Assembly: GCA_023954375.1 (NCBI GenBank) | Contig: JAMLIC010000053.1 | Location: forward strand, 1 to 63,710 | Source: Planctomycetota bacterium | GTDB lineage: Bacteria; Planctomycetota; J058 | Direction of reading: 5' to 3' | DNA length: 63,710 nucleotides | Shown here: piece by piece, positions 17,015-26,037 of the stretch | Layout of the letters: each line of letters opens with the position of its first letter | Position numbering within the stretch: position 1 is the stretch's first letter | Position numbers and translations under genes: made by a program | The notes under the pieces: generated by a model | Seen by the model: the letters and a program-made list of their open reading frames with translations, nothing else | What the model was told of the DNA's origin: nothing | Database searches by the model: none

Positions 17015-19047
17015 TGGACGGACAGGAGCCCACGCCCGACATCACGACCACGGCGGCCGCGCAGGCGGGCGCCGCGGCCGCCGCCCTGGACCCCGGCCAG
17101 GACTCGTGGAGCGTCGCCTGGCGCCAGCTGCGGAAGAACCGCATGGCCATGGCCGGGCTGGTGATGATCTTCGCCTTCTTCGGCGTGGCCGCCTTCGCCC
17201 CGCTGCTGGCCACGGGGCGCCCGCTGTTCCTGCGCGCGCACGTGCCGAACCTCTACGAGACCGACCTGGCGGCGTTCCTCGACTGGGACCGCCGCCTGCG
17301 GGAGGCGACGCTGCTGCTCGGCGCCGACCTGACGCCGGACGAGCGCGCGCGCCAGGCGGAGCGGCGCGCGCTCTACCTCGAGGGGCTGCCCGAGATCCTC
17401 GCCCGCCTCGAGGGGACGCTCGACGGGCGGCAGCGGGCGGCGTTCGCCCCGCTCCGCGACGAGTACCTGGCGCAGCTGCGCCGGGTCGCCGCGCACGAGG
17501 CGGGCGCCGTCGACCTCGACGCGCTCGCGGCGGCCGGCGCCGCGGTCGACGAGGGCTTCGGCGCGCTGTCGCTCGGCGCGGCGTACAAGCGGGCGGCGGT
17601 GCCGCTCCTCGCCGCCGACGACTGGATCGAGGCGGTGGCGGACGCGCGGCTCGCCGACCGGCCCGAGGAGGTCGCGCGGCTCGCCGAGCAGGGCCGGTTC
17701 GCGGCCGAGGCGGTCGAGGACGGGGTCGCCCGGGTCATGGCGTTCCTCCCCCCCGAGCGGCGCGGCGCGCTCGCCGACGCGGCCGCCCGCGGGCTCCGGC
17801 CCCTGCGCACGGCCGAGGACGAGGGCTGGCGCGCGGCCCCCGCCCGCGAGGCCGTGGACGACCTCGAGGCGGCGCTCGACCGGGCCGCGGCCACGCGCGT
17901 CCCCGCGGCCCTCCAGCAGCTCCCGCAGGTCACGCTCTGGCCGGCGTTCCGCTACCTGACCGCGGCCGAGGTCGCGGTCATCACCCTCTACCTGGCCTGC
18001 TGCGCGGCGCTGGTCCTCCGCGGGCCGTTCCTGCGCCTCTCCGGCCGCGGGCGCGCGGCGGCGATCCTCGCGCCCGCGGTGGCCGTGGGGCTCCTCTGGG
18101 GGCGCGTCGTCCCGCCGGGGCACCCGCCGGCCGACAGCCTCTACAAGGAGCTGGCCCTGGGCCTCGCCGACGATCCGGACGCCGGCGCGCGGGTCGTCTT
18201 CCCGCCGGTGCCCTTCGGCGAGAACGAGAACATCTACGCCGACCGCACCACGCCGCCCGTCCTCTGGGAGCTCCTGTCCGCGGAGGCCGGCCAGGGGCTC
18301 GCGCGGCGGCTGCGCGAGCCCGGCGAGGAGCCGCTGACCGTCGAGCAGGCGCGCGTGCGCCTGGACCGCCTGCGGACGCACTGGCTGGGGACCGACGACA
18401 ACGGCCGCGACATCCTCGCCCGCCTGATCATCGGCTCCCGCGTGTCGCTCTCGGTCGGCTTCGTGGCCGTGTCGATCTACCTGGCGATCGGGATCGTCCT
18501 GGGCGCCCTGGCCGGCTACTTCAAGGGCTGGGTCGACGTGGCGATCTCGCGCGTCAACGAGGTCGTCACCTGCTTCCCGGCGTTCTTCCTCATCATCTCG
18601 GTCATGTCGATCCTCGACCCGTCGATCTGGAGCGTCATGATCGTGATCGGCCTCACCCGCTGGACCGAGGTGTTCCGCCTCGTCCGCGCCGAGTTCCTGC
18701 GCCTCACGGCGCTCGACTTCGTCGTCGCGGGGCAGGCGCTGGGCCTCTCGAGCGCCCGGATCGTCTTCCGGCACGTGCTCCCCAACGCCCTCGGCCCGGT
18801 GTTCGTCGCCGCGGCCTTCGGCGTCGCGGGCGCGATCCTGATCGAGAGCGCGCTCTCGTTCCTGGGCTTCGGCGTGCCGGCGCCGCAGGCCTCCTGGGGG
18901 TCGGTCCTCCACGACGCGCGCGGGCACGAGCGCCTCATGTGGTGGGTCACGATCTTCCCGGGCCTGCTGATCTTCCTCACCGTCACCGCCTACAACCTCG
19001 TGGGGGAGGGGCTGCGCGACGCCCTCGACCCGCGGCTTCGTCGCTAG
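17014..19047 (+). CDS. DppC-type ABC permease with a large extracytoplasmic insertion
   Basis: Second permease of the transporter, 677 residues against about 300 normally. Residues 35-68 hold the usual first membrane helix; then come about 250 hydrophilic helical residues, two additional predicted membrane helices (about 318-342 and 346-365), and the canonical core beginning at LGTDDNGRDILARLIIGSR, with the EAA loop ALDFVVAGQALGLSSARIVF. The start ATG overlaps the stop of the partner permease. The insertion seems unrelated in sequence to that in the DppB-type subunit but occurs at the equivalent place. Confidence 0.87.
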   Translation: MDGQEPTPDITTTAAAQAGAAAAALDPGQDSWSVAWRQLRKNRMAMAGLVMIFAFFGVAAFAPLLATGRPLFLRAHVPNLYETDLAAFLDWDRRLREATLLLGADLTPDERARQAERRALYLEGLPEILARLEGTLDGRQRAAFAPLRDEYLAQLRRVAAHEAGAVDLDALAAAGAAVDEGFGALSLGAAYKRAAVPLLAADDWIEAVADARLADRPEEVARLAEQGRFAAEAVEDGVARVMAFLPPERRGALADAAARGLRPLRTAEDEGWRAAPAREAVDDLEAALDRAAATRVPAALQQLPQVTLWPAFRYLTAAEVAVITLYLACCAALVLRGPFLRLSGRGRAAAILAPAVAVGLLWGRVVPPGHPPADSLYKELALGLADDPDAGARVVFPPVPFGENENIYADRTTPPVLWELLSAEAGQGLARRLREPGEEPLTVEQARVRLDRLRTHWLGTDDNGRDILARLIIGSRVSLSVGFVAVSIYLAIGIVLGALAGYFKGWVDVAISRVNEVVTCFPAFFLIISVMSILDPSIWSVMIVIGLTRWTEVFRLVRAEFLRLTALDFVVAGQALGLSSARIVFRHVLPNALGPVFVAAAFGVAGAILIESALSFLGFGVPAPQASWGSVLHDARGHERLMWWVTIFPGLLIFLTVTAYNLVGEGLRDALDPRLRR

Positions 19048-19065
19048 GCCGGAGCGCACCGCACC

Positions 19066-20061
19066 ATGGCAGAGAGAATCAACACCCCGCCGCTCCTCGA
19101 GCTCCGCGACCTGCGCACGTACTTCGACACCGAGGACGGCACGGTCAAGGCGGTCGACGGCGTGAACCTGTCGATCGGCAAGGGCGAGACCCTCGGGATC
19201 GTGGGCGAGTCCGGCTGCGGGAAGAGCGTCACCGCCTTCTCGATCATGCGGCTGATCCCCGACCCCCCGGGGCGGATCGCCGGCGGCCAGATCGTGTTCG
19301 ACGGGCAGGACCTCACCCGGCTCCCCGAGCAGGACATGCGCAAGATCCGCGGCAACCGGGTCTCCATGATCTTCCAGGAGCCCATGACCTCGCTGAACCC
19401 GGTGTTCACGGTCGGCGACCAGATCTCCGAGGCGATCATGCTCCACCAGGGCAAGACCGCCGAGGAGGCGCGGCAGATGACGCTCGACATGCTGCGCCAG
19501 GTGAACATCCCCGACCCCGAGAAGCGGATCGACAACTACCCGCACGAGATGTCGGGCGGCATGAAGCAGCGGGTCATGATCGCCATGGCGCTCGTGTGCA
19601 AGCCGGCGCTGCTGATCGCCGACGAGCCGACGACGGCGCTCGACGTGACGATCCAGGCGCAGATCCTGGACATCCTGCGGCGGCTGCAGCAGGAGATCGG
19701 CATGTCGATCTGGTTCATCACGCACGACCTGGGCGTGGTGGCCGAGCTCGCCCACCACGTGGCCGTGATGTACGCCGGCAAGGTGGTCGAGCGCTCGGAC
19801 GTCAAGACGCTCTTCGGCGCGCCGCGCCACCCCTACACGAAGGGCCTGTTCCGCTCGCTGCCGCACTCGTCGAAGGGCAAGACGCGCCTGGAGACGATCA
19901 GCGGCTCGGTGCCCAACCCGCTCGAGCTGCCGACCGGCTGCCGCTTCCACACCCGCTGCCCGCACGTCGTGGACGACTGCAAGCGGATCGAGCCCGGCCT
20001 GGTCGAGGTCGAGCCCGGCCACGCCGTGTCCTGCCTGCGCGTCGAGCGAGGGGAGATCTAG
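19066..20061 (+). CDS. peptide ABC transporter ATP-binding protein (DppD/OppD type)
   Basis: 331 residues of normal length. Walker A is GESGCGKSVT, the signature is HEMSGGMKQRVMIA, Walker B is LLIADEPTTALD, and the switch His follows in WFITHDLGV. The C-terminal oligopeptide-transporter extension carries the usual Cys residues (CRFHTRCPHVVDDC), which in relatives can hold an iron-sulfur cluster. It drives transport with the next protein. Confidence 0.95.
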   Translation: MAERINTPPLLELRDLRTYFDTEDGTVKAVDGVNLSIGKGETLGIVGESGCGKSVTAFSIMRLIPDPPGRIAGGQIVFDGQDLTRLPEQDMRKIRGNRVSMIFQEPMTSLNPVFTVGDQISEAIMLHQGKTAEEARQMTLDMLRQVNIPDPEKRIDNYPHEMSGGMKQRVMIAMALVCKPALLIADEPTTALDVTIQAQILDILRRLQQEIGMSIWFITHDLGVVAELAHHVAVMYAGKVVERSDVKTLFGAPRHPYTKGLFRSLPHSSKGKTRLETISGSVPNPLELPTGCRFHTRCPHVVDDCKRIEPGLVEVEPGHAVSCLRVERGEI

Positions 20062-21306
20062 ATGACGACGGCCACGAAGTCCGTGGGCGAGCCGCTCCTC
20101 GAGGTGCAGGGGCTGAAGAAGTACTTCCCCATCAGGGGCGGGTTCTTCTCGCGCGTGAAGGGGCACGTCAAGGCCGTCGACGGCGTCTCGTTCGAGCTGC
20201 GCAAGGGCGAGACGGTCGGCCTCGTCGGCGAGTCGGGCTGCGGCAAGACGACCGTCGGCCGGACGATCCTGCGCCTGATCGAGCCCACGGCGGGCGAGGT
20301 GCGCTTCCGCGGGCAGGACATCACCCACCTGCCCGCGGGGGCCATGCGCCGGCTGCGGCGCGACATGCAGATCATCTTCCAGGACCCCTACTCGTCCTTG
20401 AACCCCCGCATGACGGTCGAGGGGATCGTGGGCGAGGCCATGACGGTCCACGGGATCGCCTCGGGGGCGGACCGTCGCAAGCGCGTGGGCGAGCTCCTCG
20501 AGCGCGTCGGCCTCTCGGCGCGCCACATGGGCCGCTACCCGCACGAGTTCTCGGGCGGCCAGCGGCAGCGCGTCGGGATCGCCCGCGCCCTGGCCCTCCA
20601 GCCCGAGTTCATCGTCTGCGACGAGTCGGTCTCGGCCCTCGACGTGTCGATCCAGGCGCAGATCCTCAACCTGCTCATGGACCTGCAGCAGGAGCTCGGG
20701 CTCTCCTACCTGTTCATCGCCCACGACCTGTCGGTCGTCGAGCACATCTCCGACCGCGTGGCGGTCATGTACCTCGGCCGCATGGCCGAGCTGGCGCCGA
20801 GCGAGCTCCTCTACGAGCGGCCGCTCCACCCCTACACGCGCGCGCTCCTGTCGGCCGTGCCGGTGCCCGACCCGACGCGCAAGCGCGAGCGGATCCTGCT
20901 CGAGGGCGACGTGCCCACGCCGATCAACCCGCCGTCCGGCTGCGTGTTCCACACGCGCTGCTGGCTGGCCGAGGAGCGCTGCAAGCTCGAGGTCCCCGAG
21001 TTCCGCGACGTCGGCGGCGGGCACTTCGTCGCCTGCCACCTCGTCGACGCGGCGACCGCGACGCTGCGCAAGGACGGCAAGGAGGTCCCGGTCGGCGCCG
21101 GGAAGGCCCTGCCCATGGCGGAGGCGGCGAAGGTCACGCTCGAGCCGGCGGCAGAGGCGCCGGCGGCAGAGGCGCCGGCGGCAGAGAGGCCGGCGGCAGA
21201 GGCGCCGGCGGCAGAGGCGCCGGCGGCAGAGCGGCCGGCGGCAGAGAGGCCGGCGGCGGACGACGCCGACCGCAAGGACGCGCCGCCGCCAGCGGCCACG
21301 GCCTGA
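20062..21306 (+). CDS. peptide ABC transporter ATP-binding protein (DppF/OppF type) with repeat tail
   Basis: Second ATPase subunit, starting directly after the previous stop. Walker A GESGCGKTTV, signature HEFSGGQRQRVGIA, Walker B FIVCDESVSALD and the C-terminal CVFHTRCWLAEERC block are all present. After the normal end (about residue 340) an additional low-complexity tail made of AAEAP/AAERP repeats follows, encoded by a 15-base tandem repeat. The tail is probably unstructured and dispensable. Confidence 0.95.
   Translation: MTTATKSVGEPLLEVQGLKKYFPIRGGFFSRVKGHVKAVDGVSFELRKGETVGLVGESGCGKTTVGRTILRLIEPTAGEVRFRGQDITHLPAGAMRRLRRDMQIIFQDPYSSLNPRMTVEGIVGEAMTVHGIASGADRRKRVGELLERVGLSARHMGRYPHEFSGGQRQRVGIARALALQPEFIVCDESVSALDVSIQAQILNLLMDLQQELGLSYLFIAHDLSVVEHISDRVAVMYLGRMAELAPSELLYERPLHPYTRALLSAVPVPDPTRKRERILLEGDVPTPINPPSGCVFHTRCWLAEERCKLEVPEFRDVGGGHFVACHLVDAATATLRKDGKEVPVGAGKALPMAEAAKVTLEPAAEAPAAEAPAAERPAAEAPAAEAPAAERPAAERPAADDADRKDAPPPAATA
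21144..21257 (+). repeat. 15-bp tandem repeat encoding the AAEAP/AAERP tail
   Basis: About eight in-frame copies of a unit like GGCGCCGGCGGCAGA. Copy number is likely to vary between strains. Confidence 0.8.
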
Positions 21307-21318
21307 GAGCCCGCGCCG

Positions 21319-23802
21319 GTGCTCGCGTCGCGTGATCACCCTGGTGGCGTGCGGCCGGGCGAGTACGAGGTGGTGCGCGAGCTCGGGCGAGGCGGCATGG
21401 GCGTCGTCTACGCCGCGCGGCATCCGCGGCTGGGCGACGTGGCCCTCAAGGTGATCGCCGGGCACCTCCTCGACGCCGATGCGCGGGAGCGCCTCCGGCG
21501 CGAGGCCCTGGCCCTGGGGCGCCTCGACCACCCGGGCCTGGCGCGCGTCGTCGACGCGGACCTCGATGCCGCGACGCCCTGGCTGGCCATGCGCCTCGTC
21601 GAGGGCGAGGCGCTCGCCGCGCGCCTGCGGACGGGGCCCTTGCCGGAGGACGAGGCCGCGCGCCTGGCCCTGGCCCTGGTCGAGGCCCTCGCGCACGCGC
21701 ACGCCCGGGGCGTGCTCCACCGGGACCTCAAGCCATCCAACGTCGTCGTGGAGCGCGCGACCGGCCGGCCCGTCCTGCTCGACTTCGGCCTGGCGCGCGT
21801 GGCGCTCGCCGGGCGCCTGACGGCCACGGGGGAGCTCCTGGGGACCCCCGTCTACATGGCCCCCGAGCAGACCACGGGCGACCGGGCCGCGCCGATCGGG
21901 ACCGCCACGGACGTCTACGGGCTCGGCGCCACGCTCTACGAGATGCTCGCCGGCCGGCCGCCGTTCACCGGCCAGAGCCTGGTCGGGGTGCTCGACGCCA
22001 TCCAGCGGCAACCACCGACGCCGCCCTCGCGGCTCCGGCCGGGCCTCAGCGCGGCGCTCGAGCGGCTCGTGCTGGACTGCCTGCGGAAGACCCCCGCCGA
22101 CCGGCCGACCCTGGACGACGTCTTCGCGCGCCTCGAGCCGCTCGCGGCGCCGCCGGTCGGGCGCCGCCGCCGCAGGCCGCGGCGGCGGAGCAGGGCCGCC
22201 GCCGTGGCCGGCGGCCTGGCCGCGCTGGCCGCCGTGCTGGGCGGCCTGGCCTGGGCGACCGCCGGGCGGGTCGAGTCGGCCGCGGGGGTCGAACCTGAGA
22301 CCGACACGCCGACCGACGCGCCGGCGACCGACGCGCCGGCGACCGACGCGCCGGCGACGGAGGCGCGGGTCGCCTCGATCGAACCGCCAGCCGCGCCGGC
22401 CGCGGCGGACCTCGAGCGGATCGTGTCGAGCGCCCAGGCGGCGACGAAGGCCGGCGACCACGTGGGCGCCCTGGCGGCGCTGGAGCGGGCGATCAAGCTC
22501 GATCCCGACCACGCGCCCGCCTGGTTCTGGCGCGCCAACGCGCGCGGTCGCCTGCGGGACCTGCGCGGCGCCCTGGCCGACCTCGACCGCGCGATCGAGC
22601 TCGACCCGGGCCACGCCGAGGCCTACACGCACCGCGGACACACTCGTCTGGACCTGGGCGACGTCCCGGGCGGCTTGGCCGACCTGGACCGGGGGGTGGC
22701 GCTCGGCCCCACGAGTGTGGTCGCGCACCTCCTGCGCGCCATGGGCCGTCTTCGCGTCCGTGACCTCCCCGGCGCCCTGGCCGACGCGGACCGCGCCCTC
22801 GAGCTCGCCCCCGACAACGCGCTCGCCCTCCGAACGCGCGGCCGGACCCTGCACGACATGGCGCGCTCCGCCGAGGCCGTGGAGGCGTACGGCCGGGCGC
22901 TGGCGCTCGCGCCCGACGACGCCGGGCTGCTCGCCGAGCGCGGCCTGGCGCGGCTCTCCGCCGGGGACGTCGACGGCGCCGTCTCGGACGGCGCGCGCGC
23001 GGTCGCGCTCGCCCCCCGCCTGGCGGCGGCGCACCGGGGCCTCGGGGCCGCGCGGACCCGAGCCGGCGACCTCGACCGGGCGCAGGTCGACCTGGAGACC
23101 GCGCTCTCGCTCGACCCGCGCGACCCGATGGCGCACGGCCTCCTCGGGGAGCTGCGGCTGGTCCGTGACGACTACCGCGGCGCCGTCGACGCGTTCGACC
23201 GCGTCCTGGCGCTCGTCCCGGGGCACGTGCCCTCCCTCGTCAGCCGGGCCCAGGCCCTCCACCGGCTCGGCGAGCTCCCGGCGGCCCTGGCCGACGTCGA
23301 GCAGGCGCTCGCCGGCGGGCCGCCGAACTCGCTGGCCCTGTCCGTCCGCGGCGCGCTCCGCCGGGCGCTCGGTGACGTCGAGGGCGCGCGCCGCGACCTG
23401 GACCATTGCCTGGCGCTCGACCCGCGCGATCCGGTGGCCCAGCTGGAGCGCTCCGTCTGCCGGTTGCTGCTCGGCGACCACCGCGGCGCCCTCGAGGACG
23501 CCGACCGCGCCGTGGCGCTCCGCCCCGACCACGCCCCCTCGTTCCGCCAGCGCGGTCGGGCCAGGCTGCAGTCGGGCGACGCGGCCGGCGCCCTGGAGGA
23601 CCTCGACCGCGGCGTGGCCCTCGCGCCGGCGGACCCCGAGGGCTACTCGGCGCGGGCCCTGGCCCGGGGCGCCGCCGGGGACCACGAGGGCTGCGTGGCC
23701 GACTACGAGGCCGCGCTCCGCCTCGCCAAGGACCCCCGCATGGCCGCGGACCTGCTCCGGCTGCTGGAGACGGCGCGCCAGCGGCTGTCCGGGTCGCGTT
23801 GA
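21319..23802 (+). CDS. membrane Ser/Thr protein kinase with C-terminal TPR repeats
   Basis: 827 residues. Residues 15-275 form a Hanks-type kinase: glycine loop GRGGMGVVYAA, VALKV with the ATP-binding Lys, catalytic HRDLKPSN (about 133), DFGLA (about 155) and GTPVYMAPEQ. An Arg-rich juxtamembrane stretch and one transmembrane helix (about 293-315) follow, then a TDAPA repeat linker and about twelve TPR units to the C-terminus, placed outside the cytoplasmic membrane by the single helix. Such receptor-like kinases are abundant in Planctomycetota. The GTG start 12 bases after the transporter genes suggests co-transcription, but function with the transporter is unproven. Confidence 0.9.
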   Translation: MLASRDHPGGVRPGEYEVVRELGRGGMGVVYAARHPRLGDVALKVIAGHLLDADARERLRREALALGRLDHPGLARVVDADLDAATPWLAMRLVEGEALAARLRTGPLPEDEAARLALALVEALAHAHARGVLHRDLKPSNVVVERATGRPVLLDFGLARVALAGRLTATGELLGTPVYMAPEQTTGDRAAPIGTATDVYGLGATLYEMLAGRPPFTGQSLVGVLDAIQRQPPTPPSRLRPGLSAALERLVLDCLRKTPADRPTLDDVFARLEPLAAPPVGRRRRRPRRRSRAAAVAGGLAALAAVLGGLAWATAGRVESAAGVEPETDTPTDAPATDAPATDAPATEARVASIEPPAAPAAADLERIVSSAQAATKAGDHVGALAALERAIKLDPDHAPAWFWRANARGRLRDLRGALADLDRAIELDPGHAEAYTHRGHTRLDLGDVPGGLADLDRGVALGPTSVVAHLLRAMGRLRVRDLPGALADADRALELAPDNALALRTRGRTLHDMARSAEAVEAYGRALALAPDDAGLLAERGLARLSAGDVDGAVSDGARAVALAPRLAAAHRGLGAARTRAGDLDRAQVDLETALSLDPRDPMAHGLLGELRLVRDDYRGAVDAFDRVLALVPGHVPSLVSRAQALHRLGELPAALADVEQALAGGPPNSLALSVRGALRRALGDVEGARRDLDHCLALDPRDPVAQLERSVCRLLLGDHRGALEDADRAVALRPDHAPSFRQRGRARLQSGDAAGALEDLDRGVALAPADPEGYSARALARGAAGDHEGCVADYEAALRLAKDPRMAADLLRLLETARQRLSGSR

Positions 23803-23870
23803 GGCCGGCGCCCCGCTCGTCGCGGGCGCGGCGTCGCCGACGCGGGGCGGCTACCCTCCAGGGGACGCCC

Positions 23871-24719
23871 GTGACGCTCCGCCGCCTCGTGCCCCTCCTG
23901 CTCCTCCCGCTCGGCTGCGCCGCGCCGCCGCCGCGGACCCCGCCGCCGCCGCCGCCCCGCGACACGCCGGCGATCGTCATGCGCGGCGCTCCCGACGACC
24001 GCCCCCGGCGCCCGGCCCCCGCGCCGCCCGAGCCGCCGCCGCCCCTCGTGGCCGGGCCGGCGCTCGAGGTGACCGGCGGCGAGCCGATCGCCGAGCCTCC
24101 GCGGGCCCTGCCCGTCGTCCTCGGCGAGACGCTGGGGCTCGGCCTGCGCGTGCAGGTCGTCGCCGGCGAGGCCGGCTGGACGGCCCGTGTGGAGGTGTTC
24201 GACCGGGCGCGCCACGCCTGGGCGTCGGTCGAGGTGGCCCTCGACCCGCTCGCCGGCCGTCGCGCCCTGGACGACGGCGGCGTCCGGCTCCCCTTCGGGC
24301 CGCTCGAGCCCCGGGGGCGCCTCGTCGAGACGGTCGACCTCGACCTCCCGGCCGACGCCGACCGCGTGCGGGCGACCGTCGTCGAGGCCGAGCCTCGCCC
24401 CGGCGAGGCGGACGTCGCCTGGCAGGGCGAGCGCCTGCGCGGCTTCGAGGTCCTCCACGCGCGGCTCCTGCGCACGCGGGCGCACGAGCTCGACGCGATC
24501 CTCGACCTTGGCGGCGGGCCGCTCGAGCACGTCCCCTGGTCGGGCGCCGACCTCGAGGTGACGTTCCTCGACGACCGGGGCGAGCCGCTCACGACGGGGC
24601 GCGCCCGGCTCGTCCGGGGGCGCGGCGCGCCCTGGCGGCTGCACGTGGTCGGCCGCGACGCGAGTCGCCGGCAGGTCGGCTCGATCGTCGTCCGCTGCGC
24701 CGACCTGCGGTTCGACTAG
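23871..24719 (+). CDS. predicted lipoprotein, function unknown
   Basis: 282 residues with a lipoprotein signal (LLLLPLGC, Cys at about 16) and a Pro-rich linker. The mature part is mostly beta-strand-like (VLGETLGLGLRVQVVAGEAG, LVETVDLDLPADADRV) with no recognised family. GTG 23871 is chosen because AGGGGA lies 5 bases upstream and the lipobox follows directly. It ends 4 bases inside the convergent HPr gene. Confidence 0.65.
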   Translation: MTLRRLVPLLLLPLGCAAPPPRTPPPPPPRDTPAIVMRGAPDDRPRRPAPAPPEPPPPLVAGPALEVTGGEPIAEPPRALPVVLGETLGLGLRVQVVAGEAGWTARVEVFDRARHAWASVEVALDPLAGRRALDDGGVRLPFGPLEPRGRLVETVDLDLPADADRVRATVVEAEPRPGEADVAWQGERLRGFEVLHARLLRTRAHELDAILDLGGGPLEHVPWSGADLEVTFLDDRGEPLTTGRARLVRGRGAPWRLHVVGRDASRRQVGSIVVRCADLRFD

Positions 24720-25006
24720 TCCTCCGCCTGGAAGCCGCCGATCACCTCGGTCAGCCTGGCGACCGCCTCGGACGCGTCCGCGCCCTTCGCGCGCACGGTC
24801 AGCGACGCGCCGCACTCGGCGGCGAGCGTCAGCATGCCGAAGATGCTCTTGGCGTCGACCTCGGTGCCGTCCTTGCCGAGGTACACCTGCGCCTCGAACT
24901 TCTTGGCGGTCTGGGCGATCAGGGTGCACGGCCGCGCGTGCAGGCCGTACTTGTTCTTCAGCACCACCTGGGCCTGGTGCTCCTGGACTTCGCCCTGCTG
25001 CGTCAT
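24716..25006 (-). CDS. ptsH: HPr phosphocarrier protein
   Basis: 96-residue HPr-family protein that relays phosphate from enzyme I to EIIA proteins. The active-site His23 lies in KYGLHARPCT, and Ser54 in DAKSIFGM corresponds to the HPr-kinase site. It follows the PtsN-type EIIA gene with a one-base overlap and belongs to the hpf-ptsN-HPr set. No sugar permease is nearby, so a regulatory (nitrogen-type) PTS is likely. No HPr kinase gene is visible. Confidence 0.93.
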   Translation of the reverse strand: MTQQGEVQEHQAQVVLKNKYGLHARPCTLIAQTAKKFEAQVYLGKDGTEVDAKSIFGMLTLAAECGASLTVRAKGADASEAVARLTEVIGGFQAED

Positions 25007-25479
25007 CAGGCCAGCGACCCCGCCATCTCCTTGATCACGTCCGCGACCGACGGCTTGTCCTTCGCGGCGCGGAGGAAGCGCAGGAAGTGCTCGTTCTGGC
25101 GCAGGGAGGCGAGCGTCCGCAGGATCTTCACGTGCTCGCCGCCCGTGCCCTCGCCGCCGAGGATCAGGAACACGAGGTTGACGGGGTTGCCGTCGACCGC
25201 GTCGAACTTGATCCCCTTCTTGCAGCGGCCGAAGGCGCCCGTCAGCCCCTGGATCTCCGTGCAGTCCTTGACGTGGGGGATCGCGATCCCGTCGCCCAGG
25301 CCGGTGGAGCCGCGCTTCTCGCGCTCCATGACCTGCTTGTAGACCGACTCCAGGTGCGCGGCCGGAAGCCCGCCGTGCTCGATCGTGACCTGGAGCAGCT
25401 CGCGGATGGCGTCCTCCTTCGTCCTGGCCTGCATCTCCAGGACGACGGCCTCCTCTTCGAGGAAACCCAGAAGCTTCAT
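25006..25479 (-). CDS. ptsN: PTS EIIA domain protein, PtsN type
   Basis: 157-residue EIIA of the fructose/nitrogen family, phosphorylated on His69 in GIAIPHVKD. EIIA-Ntr proteins transduce PTS phosphorylation state to targets such as potassium transport and stress responses. ATG 25479 is chosen because GAGGAG lies 6 bases upstream; the longer open frame to 25563 lacks a ribosome binding site. It lies between hpf and the HPr gene, an arrangement like the hpf-ptsN clusters of other bacteria but without rpoN or hprK. Confidence 0.93.
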   Translation of the reverse strand: MKLLGFLEEEAVVLEMQARTKEDAIRELLQVTIEHGGLPAAHLESVYKQVMEREKRGSTGLGDGIAIPHVKDCTEIQGLTGAFGRCKKGIKFDAVDGNPVNLVFLILGGEGTGGEHVKILRTLASLRQNEHFLRFLRAAKDKPSVADVIKEMAGSLA

Positions 25480-25623
25480 AGCGACTCCTCGGTGCGGTGC
25501 GCCGCCTCGGAGCGGGCGGCTTTGCGGTTCATTATGCCGCACGACCGGGCCGCACAACACCACGAGGGGAACACGGCGACGCGGCGCGCCGGCGGAGCCC
25601 CGCCGGCGCGCGCGGCGCGGGGG

Positions 25624-26037
25624 CTACGACGTCGCGTCGAAGCGCTCGCTGTACTCCTCGACGACCTCGTCGTAGCTCTCGAGCTCCTCCGCCGGCTGCG
25701 CCATCTCGTCGGGCGCGAGCGGGGGCGGGACGCGGCCGCTGCGCTTGCGCCGGTCCTTGAGCTTCTCCTTGGCCTTGTGCAGCTGGTTGTACATCTTGTC
25801 CACGAGCAGGTCGACGGCGGCGAACGGGTCCTCGTGGGTCATCTGCCCGACGATCCGTTCGCCCTTCCGCGGGTGGGCGATCATCTCGACGGTCTTGCGG
25901 TCACCTTCGCTGGAGAACACGATCTCGACCTCGCGCAGCTGATCGAAGTAGCGGTCGAGCTTCCCCGCCTTCTCCGCCGCGTACGTGCGGATCGTGTCGT
26001 GGACGTTCGTGTTGCGACCGGTGATCGTCACCTTCAC
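25624..26037 (-). CDS. hpf: ribosome hibernation-promoting factor, HPF/RaiA family
   Basis: 137 residues. The N-terminal domain (MKVTITGRNTNVHDTIRTY, KLDRYFDQLREVEIVFSSEG, AVDLLVDKMYNQLHKAKEKL) is the ribosome-binding fold that blocks the A and P sites in stationary phase. The C-terminal tail is short and acidic rather than the dimerisation domain of long HPF. The reading frame of the upstream truA gene overlaps its first 137 bases. Confidence 0.93.
   Translation of the reverse strand: MKVTITGRNTNVHDTIRTYAAEKAGKLDRYFDQLREVEIVFSSEGDRKTVEMIAHPRKGERIVGQMTHEDPFAAVDLLVDKMYNQLHKAKEKLKDRRKRSGRVPPPLAPDEMAQPAEELESYDEVVEEYSERFDATS

Noticed and set aside
12730..19047. Long plus-strand frame reading through the binding-protein and DppB-type genes into the DppC-type gene
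   Set aside because: Only the part from ATG 17014 has coding character; upstream it is an Arg-rich shadow of two other genes.
16978..23685. 2235-codon minus-strand open frame opposite the transporter and kinase genes
   Set aside because: It is antisense to five well-recognised genes. Stop codons are rare in such GC-rich DNA, and the translation is Arg/Gly/Ala/Pro-rich without domains.
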